Source of the DNA: Vigna angularis
Taxonomy: Eukaryota > Streptophyta > Magnoliopsida > Fabales > Fabaceae
NCBI RefSeq assembly: GCF_016808095.1
Contig: NC_068975.1
Span: 16,313,501-16,377,500, forward strand
Direction: 5' to 3'
DNA length: 64,000 bases
Shown: one piece after another, positions 46,001 through 56,864 of the stretch
Layout of the letters: each line of letters begins with the position of its first letter
Position numbering within the stretch: position 1 is the first letter of the stretch
The notes under the pieces: model-generated
What the model was told of the DNA's origin: nothing
The model's database searches: none
The model's input: only the letters and a program-made list of their open reading frames with translations
Program-made: the position numbers and the translations under genes

Positions 46001-47777
46001 TTCATTTTCAAGCGAGCATCTACCTCCCGTGAAACAGACAAGCGATATTCAGTCATATCCTAAGGATATTGTTAACATGTCAATAATGAAAAGCATAACA
46101 CTTAATCACATAAAATAAAAACATAAATCTACCAAAAAAAGAGCATTCTCAGCTGACTTTCACATGTAATTACTTAGTATACCACAGATAACGGTGTTTT
46201 CTGGCGTTGAGTTTGCCACAAATAAGCAGGCGTAATTCCCAAAAACCGATTTGGAACACCACCAACACCAGGCTCCACTGGATCCGAAGCAACAAGAGCA
46301 GAATTAGTCCCACTAACAGAGCTGTTTGGAGTGTTATAATTAGAAGAGTTGGCCCCACTAACAGTACTGTCAAGGGAGCTTCGAGACACTACACTTAGCT
46401 TTTCAATGTCCTCATCATGAACTTCCCCATCTTTGGAGATAAGAGGTAGTCTCAATCGTTGAGCTGCTTCAGCAACAACCATTTGATGCTCTAGAGTCTG
46501 ATAAACCTGACAACATATATACATCTAAACTTTGTTTAAATCAATAAAGACCAATGTGCCAAAAAATTAAAAACATATAAATAAAAAATGCCGAAGACTC
46601 AATGTATCCAAGACCAAAAATCAACAACATTCTCACAGAGGCCATGTATTTGTTCATAAATCAAACTAACTTTTCAGAAACAACAATTCAAAACCTGAGG
46701 AGTGTTCCTCAACCCCAGCTGTGGGTAAAGGTTGCCGGTATCTCTAATTCCGCCAAGGTTAGATACAGAAATGGCTTGTTGATACTCTTCCACCATTGCA
46801 ATTGCTTCAGAATATATCGCCTGCGCAACCAGATCCCCATATGAGAAATACAAATCACGAAGCACAAATTTCTTAAAAGTATTAGTAAGGAGAGCATGAT
46901 TTTCAGTCCTTCAAAGAGTGTGAAGACCAAGGAAAAAATTGGAAGTTGATAGGAAGTATCTTATGGCAAATAATATTTTTGGAGTTTTGGTCTTTAACCA
47001 AACTGAATAACATCATGTCATACAAACAAGTAGCAAATCTCACCAAGCGTGATAAAATAAAATTGTTATTGTTGTTGCAAGAAAACAATCACACTACACT
47101 TAACCAACACGATCTAGTGATACCGAAAACTGCAATCTTACCCCCAAAATATCACAATTCTTAGTTCAAATATACATACCATTTTAGCAAATCTCTATTT
47201 TAAACTTAGATGCAGTATGGCGTTTACAATATTATACAATCAGAATTGAAATTTCATCTTAGTAGTCCGCGTAATCTTTTAAACAAGCCATATTCCACTG
47301 ATTACCGAAGTACAATCCTAATTCTGATTAAATAACAACACAAGCAGCACCTAAAAAGTATTGTATATAAGTTTTATCCTTTCAACAAACACATACTATT
47401 CACTCATTATATAAATAAAGCTTTACCATGGCTTCCAGGTAACGCAGTCTTTCCCTGCACATTTCCTCTCTGGCCTGCAAAATAACGAAAAGATTAATAC
47501 CCAACAAAATTTTATTCAACTTCTGGGAAATTTGACAAAAACGGGTAAAAAAGTAAAAATTTTGAAAAGAAGAATGGAGGAGCCATATGGCAACTGTAGT
47601 GGGACATTTCACAAACACAGAGAGATCAGAATGGGGTGAGAGAGATACGAGTTGGAGATCGTTGAAGAGAGGCTTGGAGATGAGAGATCCATCGGGAGCG
47701 AAGCAGTGGCGCTCCAGCTGATCAACCACCTGCGCCACGTCGGCAGGGAGGTTCTGGCCGTGCAAGCCCTTCACCAT
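28001..47777 (-). CDS. AUG4: HAUS augmin-like complex subunit 4 (AUG4), 13 exons
   Basis: Exons (minus): 47777-47649, 47474-47427, 46820-46695, 46506-46183, 46059-45960, 45838-45790, 30994-30901, 30719-30648, 30573-30515, 29762-29694, 29619-29568, 28489-28412, 28078-28001. All introns are GT-AG and phases join exactly, giving 1278 nt and 425 residues without a stop, about the usual length of plant AUG4. I recognise the family from [72 protein letters not shown] and [18 protein letters not shown]4 belongs to the eight-subunit augmin complex, which docks the gamma-tubulin ring complex on existing microtubules for branching nucleation in the spindle, phragmoplast and cortical array. Exon 4 encodes a Ser/Asn-rich linker; exons 5 and 7-13 are mostly helical, coiled-coil-like sequence. 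Intron 6 (30995-45789) is filled by nested retrotransposons, yet the exons show no decay, so the gene is probably functional. UTR ends were not defined. Confidence 0.93.
31518..31877. repeat. Extra ~360-bp segment in one chromovirus LTR, with 35-bp array
   Basis: The 45104-45647 LTR runs ATAACTAGGAGCACAATC, whereas this one has about 360 extra bases between AATAACTG and GGAGCATAATC. The left part is a 35-bp tandem repeat TTACCCTATTTATCATGATT..., units at 31526, 31561, 31596, 31631 and a partial at 31666. No target duplication was found, so insertion here versus loss from the other LTR is undecided. Confidence 0.8.
32353..32366 (+). promoter_or_regulatory. Primer-binding site, tRNA-Met type
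   Basis: TGGTATCAGAGCAG directly after the LTR end CA, matching the canonical plant Copia PBS. Confidence 0.9.
32890..33275. repeat. GC-rich degenerate tandem repeat inside the non-autonomous element
   Basis: The phrases CGTCCGCCGCCGGC, then AGCGGATCTGGA(C/T)CG, then TCTCCTTGAGCG or CTCTTTGAGCA recur around 32915-32985 and 33030-33100. A weaker third copy (CCACTGGATCTGG, CTCTTCACGCG) lies at 33230-33262. Overlapping frames on both strands are GC-rich artefacts. Confidence 0.65.
33867..33943 (+). repeat. Leader duplication, 41-bp period
   Basis: AACCCTAAGACGGCAGCCTG begins at 33867 and again at 33908. Both copies continue CATTGCTGCTGCATCT. It lies in the untranslated leader between PBS and gag. 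Confidence 0.9.
34076..38513 (+). pseudogene. Copia gag-pol polyprotein, one frameshift and one stop
   Basis: The first sensible start is ATG at 34076 ([13 protein letters not shown]); the open frame extends 14 codons further upstream but without an ATG. Domain order: UBN2-type gag (about residues 35-230); CCHC knuckle [19 protein letters not shown] (about 275); protease [12 protein letters not shown] (about 380); the pre-integrase segment [10 protein letters not shown]; integrase with its catalytic D, D, E in [16 protein letters not shown] and [11 protein letters not shown]. Reverse transcriptase follows, with [29 protein letters not shown] and YVDDIIL, then RNase H ([33 protein letters not shown]). 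The frame breaks near 36446, between integrase and RT (net loss equivalent to two bases). TGA interrupts RNase H at 38184-38186, at a site where arginine CGA would be expected, a typical methyl-CpG change. Everything else is intact. Confidence 0.95.
38510..38520 (+). promoter_or_regulatory. Polypurine tract
   Basis: TTGAGGGGGAG abuts the 3' LTR start TGTGGG. The polyprotein stop codon (TGA) is part of it. Confidence 0.9.
39500..39790 (+). repeat. CATCAGTCAGTG tandem repeats and extra PPT-like tracts
   Basis: The unit AGTGATGGCAT(A/G)CAGGCCCCATC + AGTCAGTGCTAGATGG + CGTCCCTGTAAGTCCCCATC recurs about every 72 bases from 39540 to 39730 and then decays. GTGAGGGGGAGTAT occurs at about 39509 and 39783, two more copies of the PPT word beside the true one at 39971-39981. 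Confidence 0.75.
40222..40432. repeat. LTR minisatellite, ~51-54 bp, four copies (one in the sister LTR)
   Basis: The unit (G/C)TCTGGTTG(C/T)TCCCCCTCGTCTACCG + TTCGGCCACCTCGCTCCCCGCC is repeated four times. The partner LTR has a single copy at 45556-45600 (GGCGTGGTCGCTCCCCCTTG). The array changed after the element inserted, or differed between LTRs through unequal exchange. Confidence 0.8.
40387..45030 (-). pseudogene. Ty3 chromovirus gag-pol, degenerate
   Basis: Minus strand, in order: gag start [16 protein letters not shown] near 45028, gag core ([21 protein letters not shown]) and knuckle [14 protein letters not shown] (about 43930), protease [14 protein letters not shown] (about 43730). 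Reverse transcriptase follows ([40 protein letters not shown], then FFDDILVYS near 42690), then the RNase H connection ([16 protein letters not shown]), H2C2 zinc finger [10 protein letters not shown]...CLVCQQHK (about 41700), integrase core and C-terminus ([26 protein letters not shown]). The chromodomain is [20 protein letters not shown] (about 40540-40600). Several stops occur in gag, one TAG follows PTTF in RT (42750-42752), and another lies after DDILVYSRS. The last frame does not stop before the PPT but runs on into the 3' LTR (to 40387). Confidence 0.93.
45104..45647 (-). repeat. 5' LTR of the intronic chromovirus
   Basis: 544 bp, TGTTAGGGGCTGG... to ...ACGTAACA on the minus strand. 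It matches the split 3' LTR apart from small differences: an extra GGATAAAGAAAAT copy near 45175, a CTCTCAGAATATC duplication near 45497, and the two repeat-length differences listed separately. Confidence 0.92.
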
Positions 47778-48160
47778 CTACCAATACGGTGTCGTTTTCA
47801 GTCACTTCACTGTTGTGTTTGATACCTTCCGCTGGAAGAAGCGCCAAGTTTGTTGAATTTCAAGGTCACAATTCTCAAAACCGACCAATTTAAGATATTT
47901 AAAATTATAGAAATAATATGTTATCTCTTTTAATTATTTTCTAATAATAATAATTTTACAATAATAATAATAACAAAGTACCACTAAAGAATTAAATTGA
48001 AATTAACATTAATCCACTCAGATCTTCTCAACTCTATATATATGACGTTCCAATTCTGGAAGGCATGAAAAATGTGTAACAATTTAAAATTTTCACATCC
48101 ATAATTAATTCCTTAAATTGAATCCAATTAATTATTATAATTTTATTATTTATATTACAC
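47778..48160. other. Region upstream of AUG4
   Basis: Should contain the 5' UTR and promoter of AUG4 (minus strand). No convincing TATA box or leader intron was identified. A TAA-rich run lies at about 47940-47975. Nothing else is recognisable. Confidence 0.4.
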
Positions 48161-48167
48161 AAGTACT

Positions 48168-48838
48168 ATCGAAATGGGTTATAACTCGCGAGTCAATCCA
48201 GTTCACCACCGGATTGAACCGAGTTGAGTTTGAAAAAAATGTAATTTTTTTATACAAGCTAGTTTTCAACCCGGTTCACTTAGAACCCGGCTCACCGGGT
48301 TGAATCCGTGGTGAGCCGAGTTGGCTCACCAACCCACCTAATTTAATTTAATTATTTATTATTTTGTGTTTCTATATTATTAGTTAGCATTTTTTTTTTA
48401 TTACATTGTAGATGTGATAAAGAAGAAAAGAGAGAAAAATATTATATATTTATCTATTTAAGACTCTAATATTATAAATGGAAAATGAGACACAAATTAA
48501 CGATATTAAAAACTTATTTGTTCGCATTTTGTACATGTTTTTGAATTACACTTGGATTGTATGATTTTTTTTATTTTGAATTGTCTTTGGAGTTTAACAT
48601 TGTTTTATAGTGATATTTATTTATATTTGAATTAAAAAAATTAATTTTTTTATTTTAAAAAAACTTATAATTAAACGAGTCAGTGAGCCAACCTATTTAA
48701 CCCACCAACCCGTGGTGGGTCGAGTCGGGTTCGAATTTTTTCAGCTCGCTAATAAGTGAGTCGGATTGGGTTGACTCACTAAGTGATTAACCCATGGTAG
48801 GCCGGGCAGGATCGAGCCGGGTTACCCGTTTTGAGAGC
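48168..48838 (+). mobile_element. TIR element, copy 1 (~0.67 kb)
   Basis: Begins near GAAATGGGTTATAACTCGCG and ends CCGGGTTACCCGTTTTGAGAG. It shares its whole layout with copies at 49350-50036 and (inverted) 50335-50960: CCAGTTCACC..., GAGTTTGAAAAAAATGTAAT, AACCCACCTAATTTAATTTA, an AT-rich centre, then CCAACCCGTGGTGG and AGTGAGTCGG. No coding capacity. The terminal inverted repeat here is degraded. Confidence 0.75.
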
Positions 48839-49349
48839 TCTTTTACACTGTTTACAAATACATTAATATGTAAAACTTATAATGTCCTTGACCAATTCAA
48901 TACAAAAAAAATTAATATAATTCTTTAATTCTTTGTATAAAACAAATAAAACTCTTGTGAAATTTCTCATTTGTAAATCCCTCTTCTCATTAAACATTGC
49001 TCTGCATTTCTATTTGTGCTTCCGTATAACAAACGTTATACTATCATTACACAAGCACACACAAACAAAACTATAGATGAACTAGAGTTATTCAAAACAA
49101 CAATGAACATACACAAATACGGTTTCCTCATCACACAAAACATACTCACATAAAACACCCATTGTAAAATACCACACAACATAAAATGTCATAACCACGT
49201 TGTTTGCATACTCACATAGCGTAATCATTACAATTATAACACTAGCCACTTTAACATACGAGTCAGAGTTCACGTGAATTGAAACCATCTATAAATACAA
49301 CGAATTAATTCACCAATATGTAGTTACATTTATGTATTATTAATAATGA

Positions 49350-50036
49350 TGTGAAAATGGGTTGTAATCCGCAAGCCAATCCAGTTCATCGCGAGTTTGA
49401 GTCAGATTGAGTTTGAAAAAAATGTAATTTTTTTATGCGGGCTAGTTTTCAACTCGGCTCATTTAGAACCCGACTCACTGGGTTAAACCCGTGGCGAGCT
49501 AGGTTGGCTCACCAACCCACCTAATTTAATTTAATTATTTATAATTTCGTGTTTCAATATTATTAGTTAGCATTTTTTCTATTTTATTGTAGATGGTGAT
49601 AAATAAGAAGATGTTTCAAGAGAAAAATATTATAGATTTATCTATTCAAGACTCTAATATTATAAATGGACAAGTGATACATAAATTATCAATATTAAAA
49701 ACTTATTTGTTCGTCTTTTGTACATTTTTTGGATTACTCTTGGATTGTATGATACTTTTTATTATTATTTTGAATTGTCTTTGGAGTTTAACATCATTTT
49801 AGTGTGACATTTATTTAGATTTGAATTAAAAAAATTGTAATTTTTTTATTTTTAAAAAACTTATAATTAAATGAGCCAATGACCCAACCTGCTTAACCCA
49901 CCAACCCGTGGTGGATCGGGTCGGATTCGAATTTTTTCAGCTCGTTAATAAGTGAGTCGGGTTGGATTGACTCACTAAGTGACCAATCCATGGTGAGCCC
50001 GACCGAGTCGAGCCGGGTTATCCGTTTTGACAACTC
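49350..50036 (+). mobile_element. TIR element, copy 2 (~0.69 kb)
   Basis: From TGTGAAAATGGGTTGTAATCC to CCGGGTTATCCGTTTTGACAACTC, same orientation and layout as copy 1. An open frame at 49593-49802 is chance in the AT-rich centre. Its target duplication could not be fixed. Confidence 0.75.
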
Positions 50037-50334
50037 TAATCTTTAGCGTCCTAATATAATATATTATTATTAAGTACGAATATTATATAACTAGTTAACA
50101 CTCCATTATCTATTGTTATTATTATAATATTTGTATAAAAGAAATTATCCATTAATTATAAACGTTAATCACTCTTTGGTACTACAAAAAGTTGCCTTGG
50201 ATTTAATGGTGGAGTGACCAACTAACACATATGTTTCCAGTGCATATAACTGTATAGGAATTACAAAATGTGCCAAGCACCTTAAAACATATCAGATATA
50301 ACTAAACAGAGCACCTGGATGCATTCAAGTAGAG

Positions 50335-50960
50335 TTGTCAAAACGGATAACCTGACTCGATCTGGCTCAGCTCACTACAGGTTGGTCACTTAGTGAGTCA
50401 ACCCAACCCGATCCACCATAGGTTGGTGGGTTAAACAGGTTGGCTCACTCGCTCATTTAGTTATAAGTTTTTTTAAAATAAAAAAAATACAAATTTTTTT
50501 AATTCAAATCTAGATAAATGTTACACTAAAATGATGTTAAACTCCAAAGATAATTCAAAAAGAAAAAAAAAGGTATCATGCAATCCAAACCTAATCCAAA
50601 AACATGTACAAAAGAGGAACAATTAAGTTTTTAATATTGATAATTTTTGAATCACTTATTCATTTATTATATTAGAGTCTTGAATAGATAAATCTATAAT
50701 ATTTTTCTCTTTTGAAACATCTTTTTCTTTATCACCATCTACAATATAATACAAAAATGCTAATTAATAATATTATAACACAAAATAATAAATAATTAAA
50801 TTAAATTAGGTGAGTTAGTAAGCCAGATTGGTTCACCACGGGTTCAACCCGAGTTGAAAACTAGCCCGCATAAAAAAATTACATTTTTTTCAAACCAACT
50901 TGGCTCAAACCGGTGATGAGCCAGGTTAGCTCACGGGTTACAACCCATTTTGACAACACT
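50335..50960 (-). mobile_element. TIR element, copy 3 (~0.63 kb), inverted, 9-bp TSD
   Basis: Starts AGAGTTGTCAAAACGG and ends CCCATTTTGACAACACTA, giving a terminal inverted repeat (T)AGWGTTGTCAAAAYGG. Flanks are CATTCAAGT on the left and CATTCATGT on the right, a 9-bp duplication with one mismatch, as expected for Mutator-type transposition. No transposase is inside, so it is non-autonomous. Confidence 0.8.
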
Positions 50961-53840
50961 ACATTCATGTTACTACCAAGGCAGCATGCAAACAATGTTA
51001 CAATATCCAATTACCCACCAAGTTAGACTTCTACATGTTTTATAAAAGAAATATATGTTCAGACTTAATGAATTAAGTTAGGTGACTCATAACTCTTTAA
51101 AACTCATTTTCTTATAATCTAAAATAGATTTAACCATTCTCAACTAATTCTCTTAGACCTAAAATATATGTTCTACTACTTTTAAACAAACCTACAAAGT
51201 AATTAGTATTTGAATAAAACCACTACTTAACTCCAAAACAGAACACCTCATGTTTTCCCATCATCCCTTTCAAAATCATTTCAAGTTCTTACAAAACCCA
51301 AATTACCAAACATTACAATATCCAAACCAAAAACACCTTTTATCATAATTAAACATGTGCATGATTTTACAACAACTCAAAATGAAGAAACAAGAACCTA
51401 AAACAAGAACACCCATTTCGCAAACAATCATCGCCGATCAAAACAAGAACAATATAGCTTTTCGTACCTTGGTCGTTCCTTCTTTACTGAATTCGTCTTC
51501 TCCCTATGCTTTGTCAAACTCGCTTCACTCTCCCACGCTCAACTCGCATCCTTACTCTCTCGGCCACTCTTAGATGCTAGAGCACTTGTTGTTTCGTGGT
51601 TTGCCCTTACCCCCTATGGATCCTTTTATAAGTTTTGCATATACGCTCACCATAGACACTCAAAAATCTAAAATTCTTAATTTTTATTTTTATTTTTTCT
51701 TAAATGATTCATGTTACATATTTTAATGAACAAAGTCTTTTTATTTTGTTAATTGTCTTATTGATTATTGAGATTTCCTTTTTTTTTGTACTTAGGTTAA
51801 TATTAATCGCATTATACTTTTTTTCTATATAAATTTGAAACTTTTGAAGGAAGCTAATTGCCATGAATGACTATGTAGTGTGGGATCCCACCCTTTCTTG
51901 TGAATTTGTTTTTTTGTACTTTTTTTCTCACTTCTCTTTGCTTTTCACGAAACCGAGCCCTCTCTTACCACTTCTCTCTTCTCTCTCTTTTTTTACTCAA
52001 TCACTCATCATCCTCTCTTTTCTTTGACCTTTCAACCCAAACCAACTTCCAATTCTTCTCCTTTGTCACGTAACTTTCCGTGTGCCCATCTCCACCTTCC
52101 ACTTCCATTCTTCTCTTTTCATGTTCTTCTTCCCCCATGACACTGACTCCATTCATCTTCACTGTTTTCATCTATCCCATGTACCCAACTCACCAAAATA
52201 TCACTTTCACTCTTTTCATTCTCATAACTCATTCTTTTCTCTTCCAACAATGGAAGAGAATTCTCAATACCCTCCTACCCACACTCTTGGTTAAAGAGTG
52301 TAGATAAGTGCTCCCAACAATATATAATTCTTGCAAGGTAATAAGAACCAAGATATACAAAACATACATGATTTTAAAGTGTACCCATGACACTTTTTCA
52401 TACACAAACAACACCCCAATACATCCAACATGTATACCCATTACAACAACACCACTTTTTCATAAAATATAAACATGTATAATCCATTAAATACCCCATA
52501 TAGTAGAAAAACGAAAATGAACATGTGAATACCCATTCTCCGTGTAACAACACATGAAACTTAAACCCAAAAGAAAAGTGCATGCATCAACATGTTAAAT
52601 TTAATTCCAACACACAAGAAAGAAAGCATGCAACAACATTATAAGGTTACCTTCTACCCGTCATACACTATGTTATATCCCAAGTTAAACCCCTTACCTC
52701 AATTCCAAGCTAGCTTCCAAAGGCTCTTAGGTTTCTTTCCTCACTAGACAACAAGCTTCCACTCCTCTTGATCTCCTACAAGTGACGTCCAAAAACTCCA
52801 AGGCTAGGGTGGCTCTTCCTTTCTCTCACCAACTTGGTTGCTCTCCAAAAGTGCCTCTCCAACTCATGGTCCTCTCTCTTTTCCACTCTCCAAGTGTTTG
52901 TTTTTCAACCCTACTAACTTAAACTTACACACTTAAGTAGAAGCTACCTCTAAACCTCACCAACCCTTCACTAACCACTCAAGGTTACTCTTAAGGACAC
53001 CCTACCCTACTAACTTTAGATTCTCATTCCTAACTCTTCATTATCCCAATAAAGCTTCACTTTAATATGACTAAAAGATAGTTTTTAAGTGTGCTTAAGT
53101 GCCTCTATAATATCCATTTATGTAGCTTACAATTTTCAATGCAATGGTTAACCTCCCCAAGGAGAAAGTGTGCCCAACACCCATGCAAAGTAGAAAATAC
53201 ACTACCCTAAAAACCTTTCACGTAACCAACATAAAGGCACCACCCTTTCCCTAACTTTTCTCTCTCCAACCATCCAAATTCACATCTAATAAAATAAAAT
53301 AAAGCAAAGCAAAAGAACTAAGAAGGTAGGAATACTACCTCTGCAGTGTGTAAATACAACTCCAGAAATTCAATTTTTCTTTTTCCAAGGTAATAAAATA
53401 TTAATACCCCACATACACTTTGTCATTCCTCATAAAAGTAAGAAAACTAAAAGAAATAAGGCTTTGGAAAGCCATTCACGTTGCTGCACACCAACTCTTC
53501 ATGGCCAACCACATTTAATTCCCTCTTTCTTACCTCAACGTGGGACCCACATGCCAAGGTGGAAATTAAAAAGAGCTAGGAGCCCTTTTTGGTCTTAGGA
53601 GGGCTTGAACTTGAGACCAAGCACACACACCCTCCCATGCACACTCACATAATAGCGCAAACAATTATACTTAAACACTCTTTCAAACTTTTTCGAAAAT
53701 TAATATAAAACCAATATTAATTTAATTTTCTTCCCTTCCTTAAATATTTCTCAACATTGATTCTCATCACAATTTATTATTTAATACCACAAAATAAAAT
53801 ACTTAAGGTAAGAAATCATTTTATTTATACGGGTCTTACA
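50961..53840 (-). repeat. Probable 3' LTR of a Tekay-like Ty3 element; left edge unresolved
   Basis: The right edge is firm: the minus strand starts TGTAAGACCCGTATAAAT at 53840, directly after a PPT and the pol 3' end. The body is noncoding, with a CTTACCTC-type splice-donor phrase near 52697. The general layout resembles the solo LTRs at 4921-7925 and 13006-15869, including a TACCTTCTACCC(C/G)TCATACA phrase shared with 7090. A matching TGTAACACC end was not found. A family-sized LTR of about 2.9 kb would reach roughly 50970. Confidence 0.5.
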
Positions 53841-53857
53841 TTCTCCCCTACTCCAAA
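53841..53857 (-). promoter_or_regulatory. Polypurine tract of the Tekay-like element
   Basis: Minus strand GGAGTAGGGGAGAAT immediately before the LTR start TGTAAGACCC, downstream of the conserved FEDENF-like coding end. Confidence 0.8.
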
Positions 53858-53881
53858 AATTTTCGTCCTCGAAAATTAAGG

Positions 53882-55530
53882 CTACTGTGCGAATACATGT
53901 GTGTATTTTTTTCTCATAAACTCTTCAAGCTCCCAAGTCATCTCTTGGGTTTCCTTGTTCCATAACACCTTCACCGTGCGAATTTCTTTTCCCTTCAGAA
54001 TTTTCGTCTGCACCTCCAATACTCTGATTGGCCCAACTTTGATTGTAAGATCTTCATGAACTCTGATTGGCCCAACTCTGATTGACACATGTTTAGGATT
54101 TGGAATGTATTTCCTCAGTTGAGACACGTGAAACACGTTATGCAGATTTGCCAACTGCGGCGGTAACGCTATCTCATACGCTACTGGTCCAATCCGCCTA
54201 TGAATCTCATAAGGACCAAGAAACTTAGGAGACAACTTCCTTGCCTTGATAGCCCTACCCACACCTGCCATCGGTGTCACGCGCAGGAACACATGATCAC
54301 CTTCATTGAACTCAAGCGGCCTTCTTCTCCGATCAGCGTATGACTTTTGCCTACTCTGTGTTGCTCTCATTCTTTCTTGAATCAACTTCACCTTTTCAGT
54401 GGTTTGTTGCAACAACTCAGGACCTACTGATATTGCTTCCCCATCTTGAAACCAACAAAGAGAAGTTCGACATCTTCGCCCATACAAAGCTTTGAAAGGC
54501 GCCATCCCAATGCTAGAATGATAGCTGTTGTTATATGTGAACTCCACTAACGGTAAGATCTCACTCCAACCTCCAAGATGGTCCAAAACACAAGCCCTCA
54601 ACAAGTCCTCTAATGACTGAATAGTTCTTATAGTCTGTCCATCTTTTTGAGGGTGATATGCTGAACTCATCCTCAACCGCGAACCCAAAGCATCCTGCAA
54701 CTGTTGCCAGAACCTTGAGGTAAACCTTGGATCCCGATCCGATACAATGTTATCTGGTATACCATGCAATCTTACAATTTCTCTTATGTACAACTCTGTT
54801 AACTTCTCCATTGACATCTTCTGATTGATGGATAAAAAGTGGGCGTTCTTCGTCAGCCGATCCACTATGACCCATATGGAGTCGTGACCCCTCGATGATC
54901 TCGGTAAGTGAGTTACAAAGTCCATCGTGATGCTATCCCACTTCCATTGAGGAATATCCAGCTGTTGTAACATTCCACCTGGTCTTTGATGTTCAATCTT
55001 CGCCTTCTGACATACCAAACAGGAAGCTACGAACTCTGCAACATCCTTTTTCATTCCGCTCCACCAAAAGGATTATTTTAGGTCTTTATACATCTTAGTC
55101 ATTCCCGGATGTATACTGAGGCTACTCTTATGCCCTTCCTCCAATATCAACCTCCGCAAATCTGTTGTTGCCGACACACACACTCTTCCTTGAAACCGAA
55201 GAATACCATTCCGACACAAAGCAAAGCCTTTGGCTTGATCAGTTCCTAACAACCCCACAATTAGTTGTAACTCCATATCAGTTTCTTGTTCTGACTTCAC
55301 TTGATCCAAGAAACTACTCGTAATTGTCAGATGACTACACCACATGTGATTCTGACCCAATTGAACACCGAGATTCATGTCCCTCAACTTCTTTATCAAC
55401 TCTAACTCTTTGATCATCAGAGCTGACATTTGAACCCGCTTTCTTGGCAACGGGTACCTGTTCCTAATAGTGACTTTATTAAGCTATCGGTAATCCACAC
55501 ATAACCTTGAGCTTCCGTCTTTCTTTTTCA
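53882..55530 (-). pseudogene. Tekay-like Ty3 pol with internal RT deletion
   Basis: The largest open frame (55054-53882, 390 residues) carries the integrase: zinc-finger end CLVCQKAK, core WKWDSITMDFVTHLPRS...DRLTKNAHF, SDRDPRFTSRFW and YHPQKDGQTIRTIQSL, C-terminal RRRPLEFNEGDHVFLRV, and a chromodomain ending LWNKETQEMTWELEE. Upstream, one TAA at about 55068 interrupts YKDLK-SFWWSG, at a codon normally glutamate. The frame before it (55450-55073) is the RNase H to H2C2 linker (LRFQGRVCV, HPGMTKMYKDLK). Near 55455 it joins an early RT motif (KKDGSSRLCVDYR) directly, so most of RT and RNase H has been deleted. The element is cut at 55535 by an Ogre-type LTR. The linker before the chromodomain repeats VGPIRV (39-base offset, 54007-54080). 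Confidence 0.9.
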
Positions 55531-56864
55531 CTAGTGTCAACACCCAATTTTGTCCGGGTTGAAAAAATGTGTTTTTATTGGCTTTTATTTTATTCTATTT
55601 TTTATGTATTTAGATTTTTTGCTTTTAATTTTTTCTATTTTATTTCTTATTTTCAATTTGTTTTAATAATGTTAATTAATCAAAATAATTAAAAAATTGA
55701 AAAATAAAATGAAAATTAAAAATAAAGTAAAAAAATAAATAAATAAATAAAATAAAATTGGAAAAAAGTAAAAAAATAGAAAAAAGGGAGAAAACGTGAA
55801 AAATGGTATAGGAGACGTGTCTCAGCAGGGGAGACCAGGTTGTTACAGGGGAATATTTTTCCAAGATTTTGGGGGAGGATTTTGTTGGAGGAGAGGGAGA
55901 AAAACGTGGAAAAGGGGCACACGAGGAAGATCCATCATTGGGGAATCATCATCCAGATTGGCACAGGCAGAGAAAACAAAAGGCTAGAGAAGGTCACCGG
56001 ATACAGAGCGATAGCAGCAGCCATAACTACAGGTAAGTCTCTGTTTCACCTGTGCATCCAGACTCATCATGTATGCTTACTGCATAAGCTCCATTCACCC
56101 CTATCCCGTCAGCCCATGCACCATTATCAGGATGATCTATCCCACTCATGCTCATATGCACACTGAACTCATCGTTTCCAATACCGAATAGACGGAAATC
56201 AATCAACATTAAACCAATCAGAAAATAATAAAAAATTAGGGGAGGCCGAGAAGGAAAAATGGTGTTGCGGAGGGCTTTCGGCATTCGAGAAAATCCTCGA
56301 ATGGGGAAGAAGAAGAGTAGTGTTGGTGGCACCGGTGAGGTTAGTGGCGCGATGGCGTTGAATCCCGGAGGCCTGGAACTGTTGAGAAGGAATCCGGTGG
56401 CCGTGGAGGTGACTGAGGAGGTAGACGAGGGTAGGCATAAGGACATTATCGTGATAGTGGTTGTGTTGTCGCAGAGGTTTTAGCAATGGTGAAGTTGATG
56501 TTGATGGGTGATGATGGCGAATGGATCGGAGATGAAGGCTGAAGAAAACCCTCCCCGAGAATCGCTGATTTTCGAAGAAAGAAGATTGGAAACGGTGGCG
56601 TCGTGGCTGGCGGTGGTTCTGGTAGCGCGAGTGGTCGCCGGTGAGTCCAAGGCGTGATCTGATTGAAGCGACGGTGACCGGCTCTGGCAGAGGTGGCAGT
56701 GAGTTCATGGTGCAGAGCAGGAGACCTTGTGTCTCTAGGAGGCGTGAGCTGGGGAATGGGGAATAAGGATGAACCTCCTGAACCCCTAGAAAATTCTAGG
56801 TTAGAGAGCATTCGTCTGGACCAAGCCCAGAAATGGGCGTACGTCCGGGAACATTCAGCCTTTT

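Noticed and set aside
51355..52310. Short plus-strand frames near 51.4 and 52.1 kb as genes
   Set aside because: They contain no domain, and the region has the texture of an LTR leading to the Tekay-like PPT at 53840.
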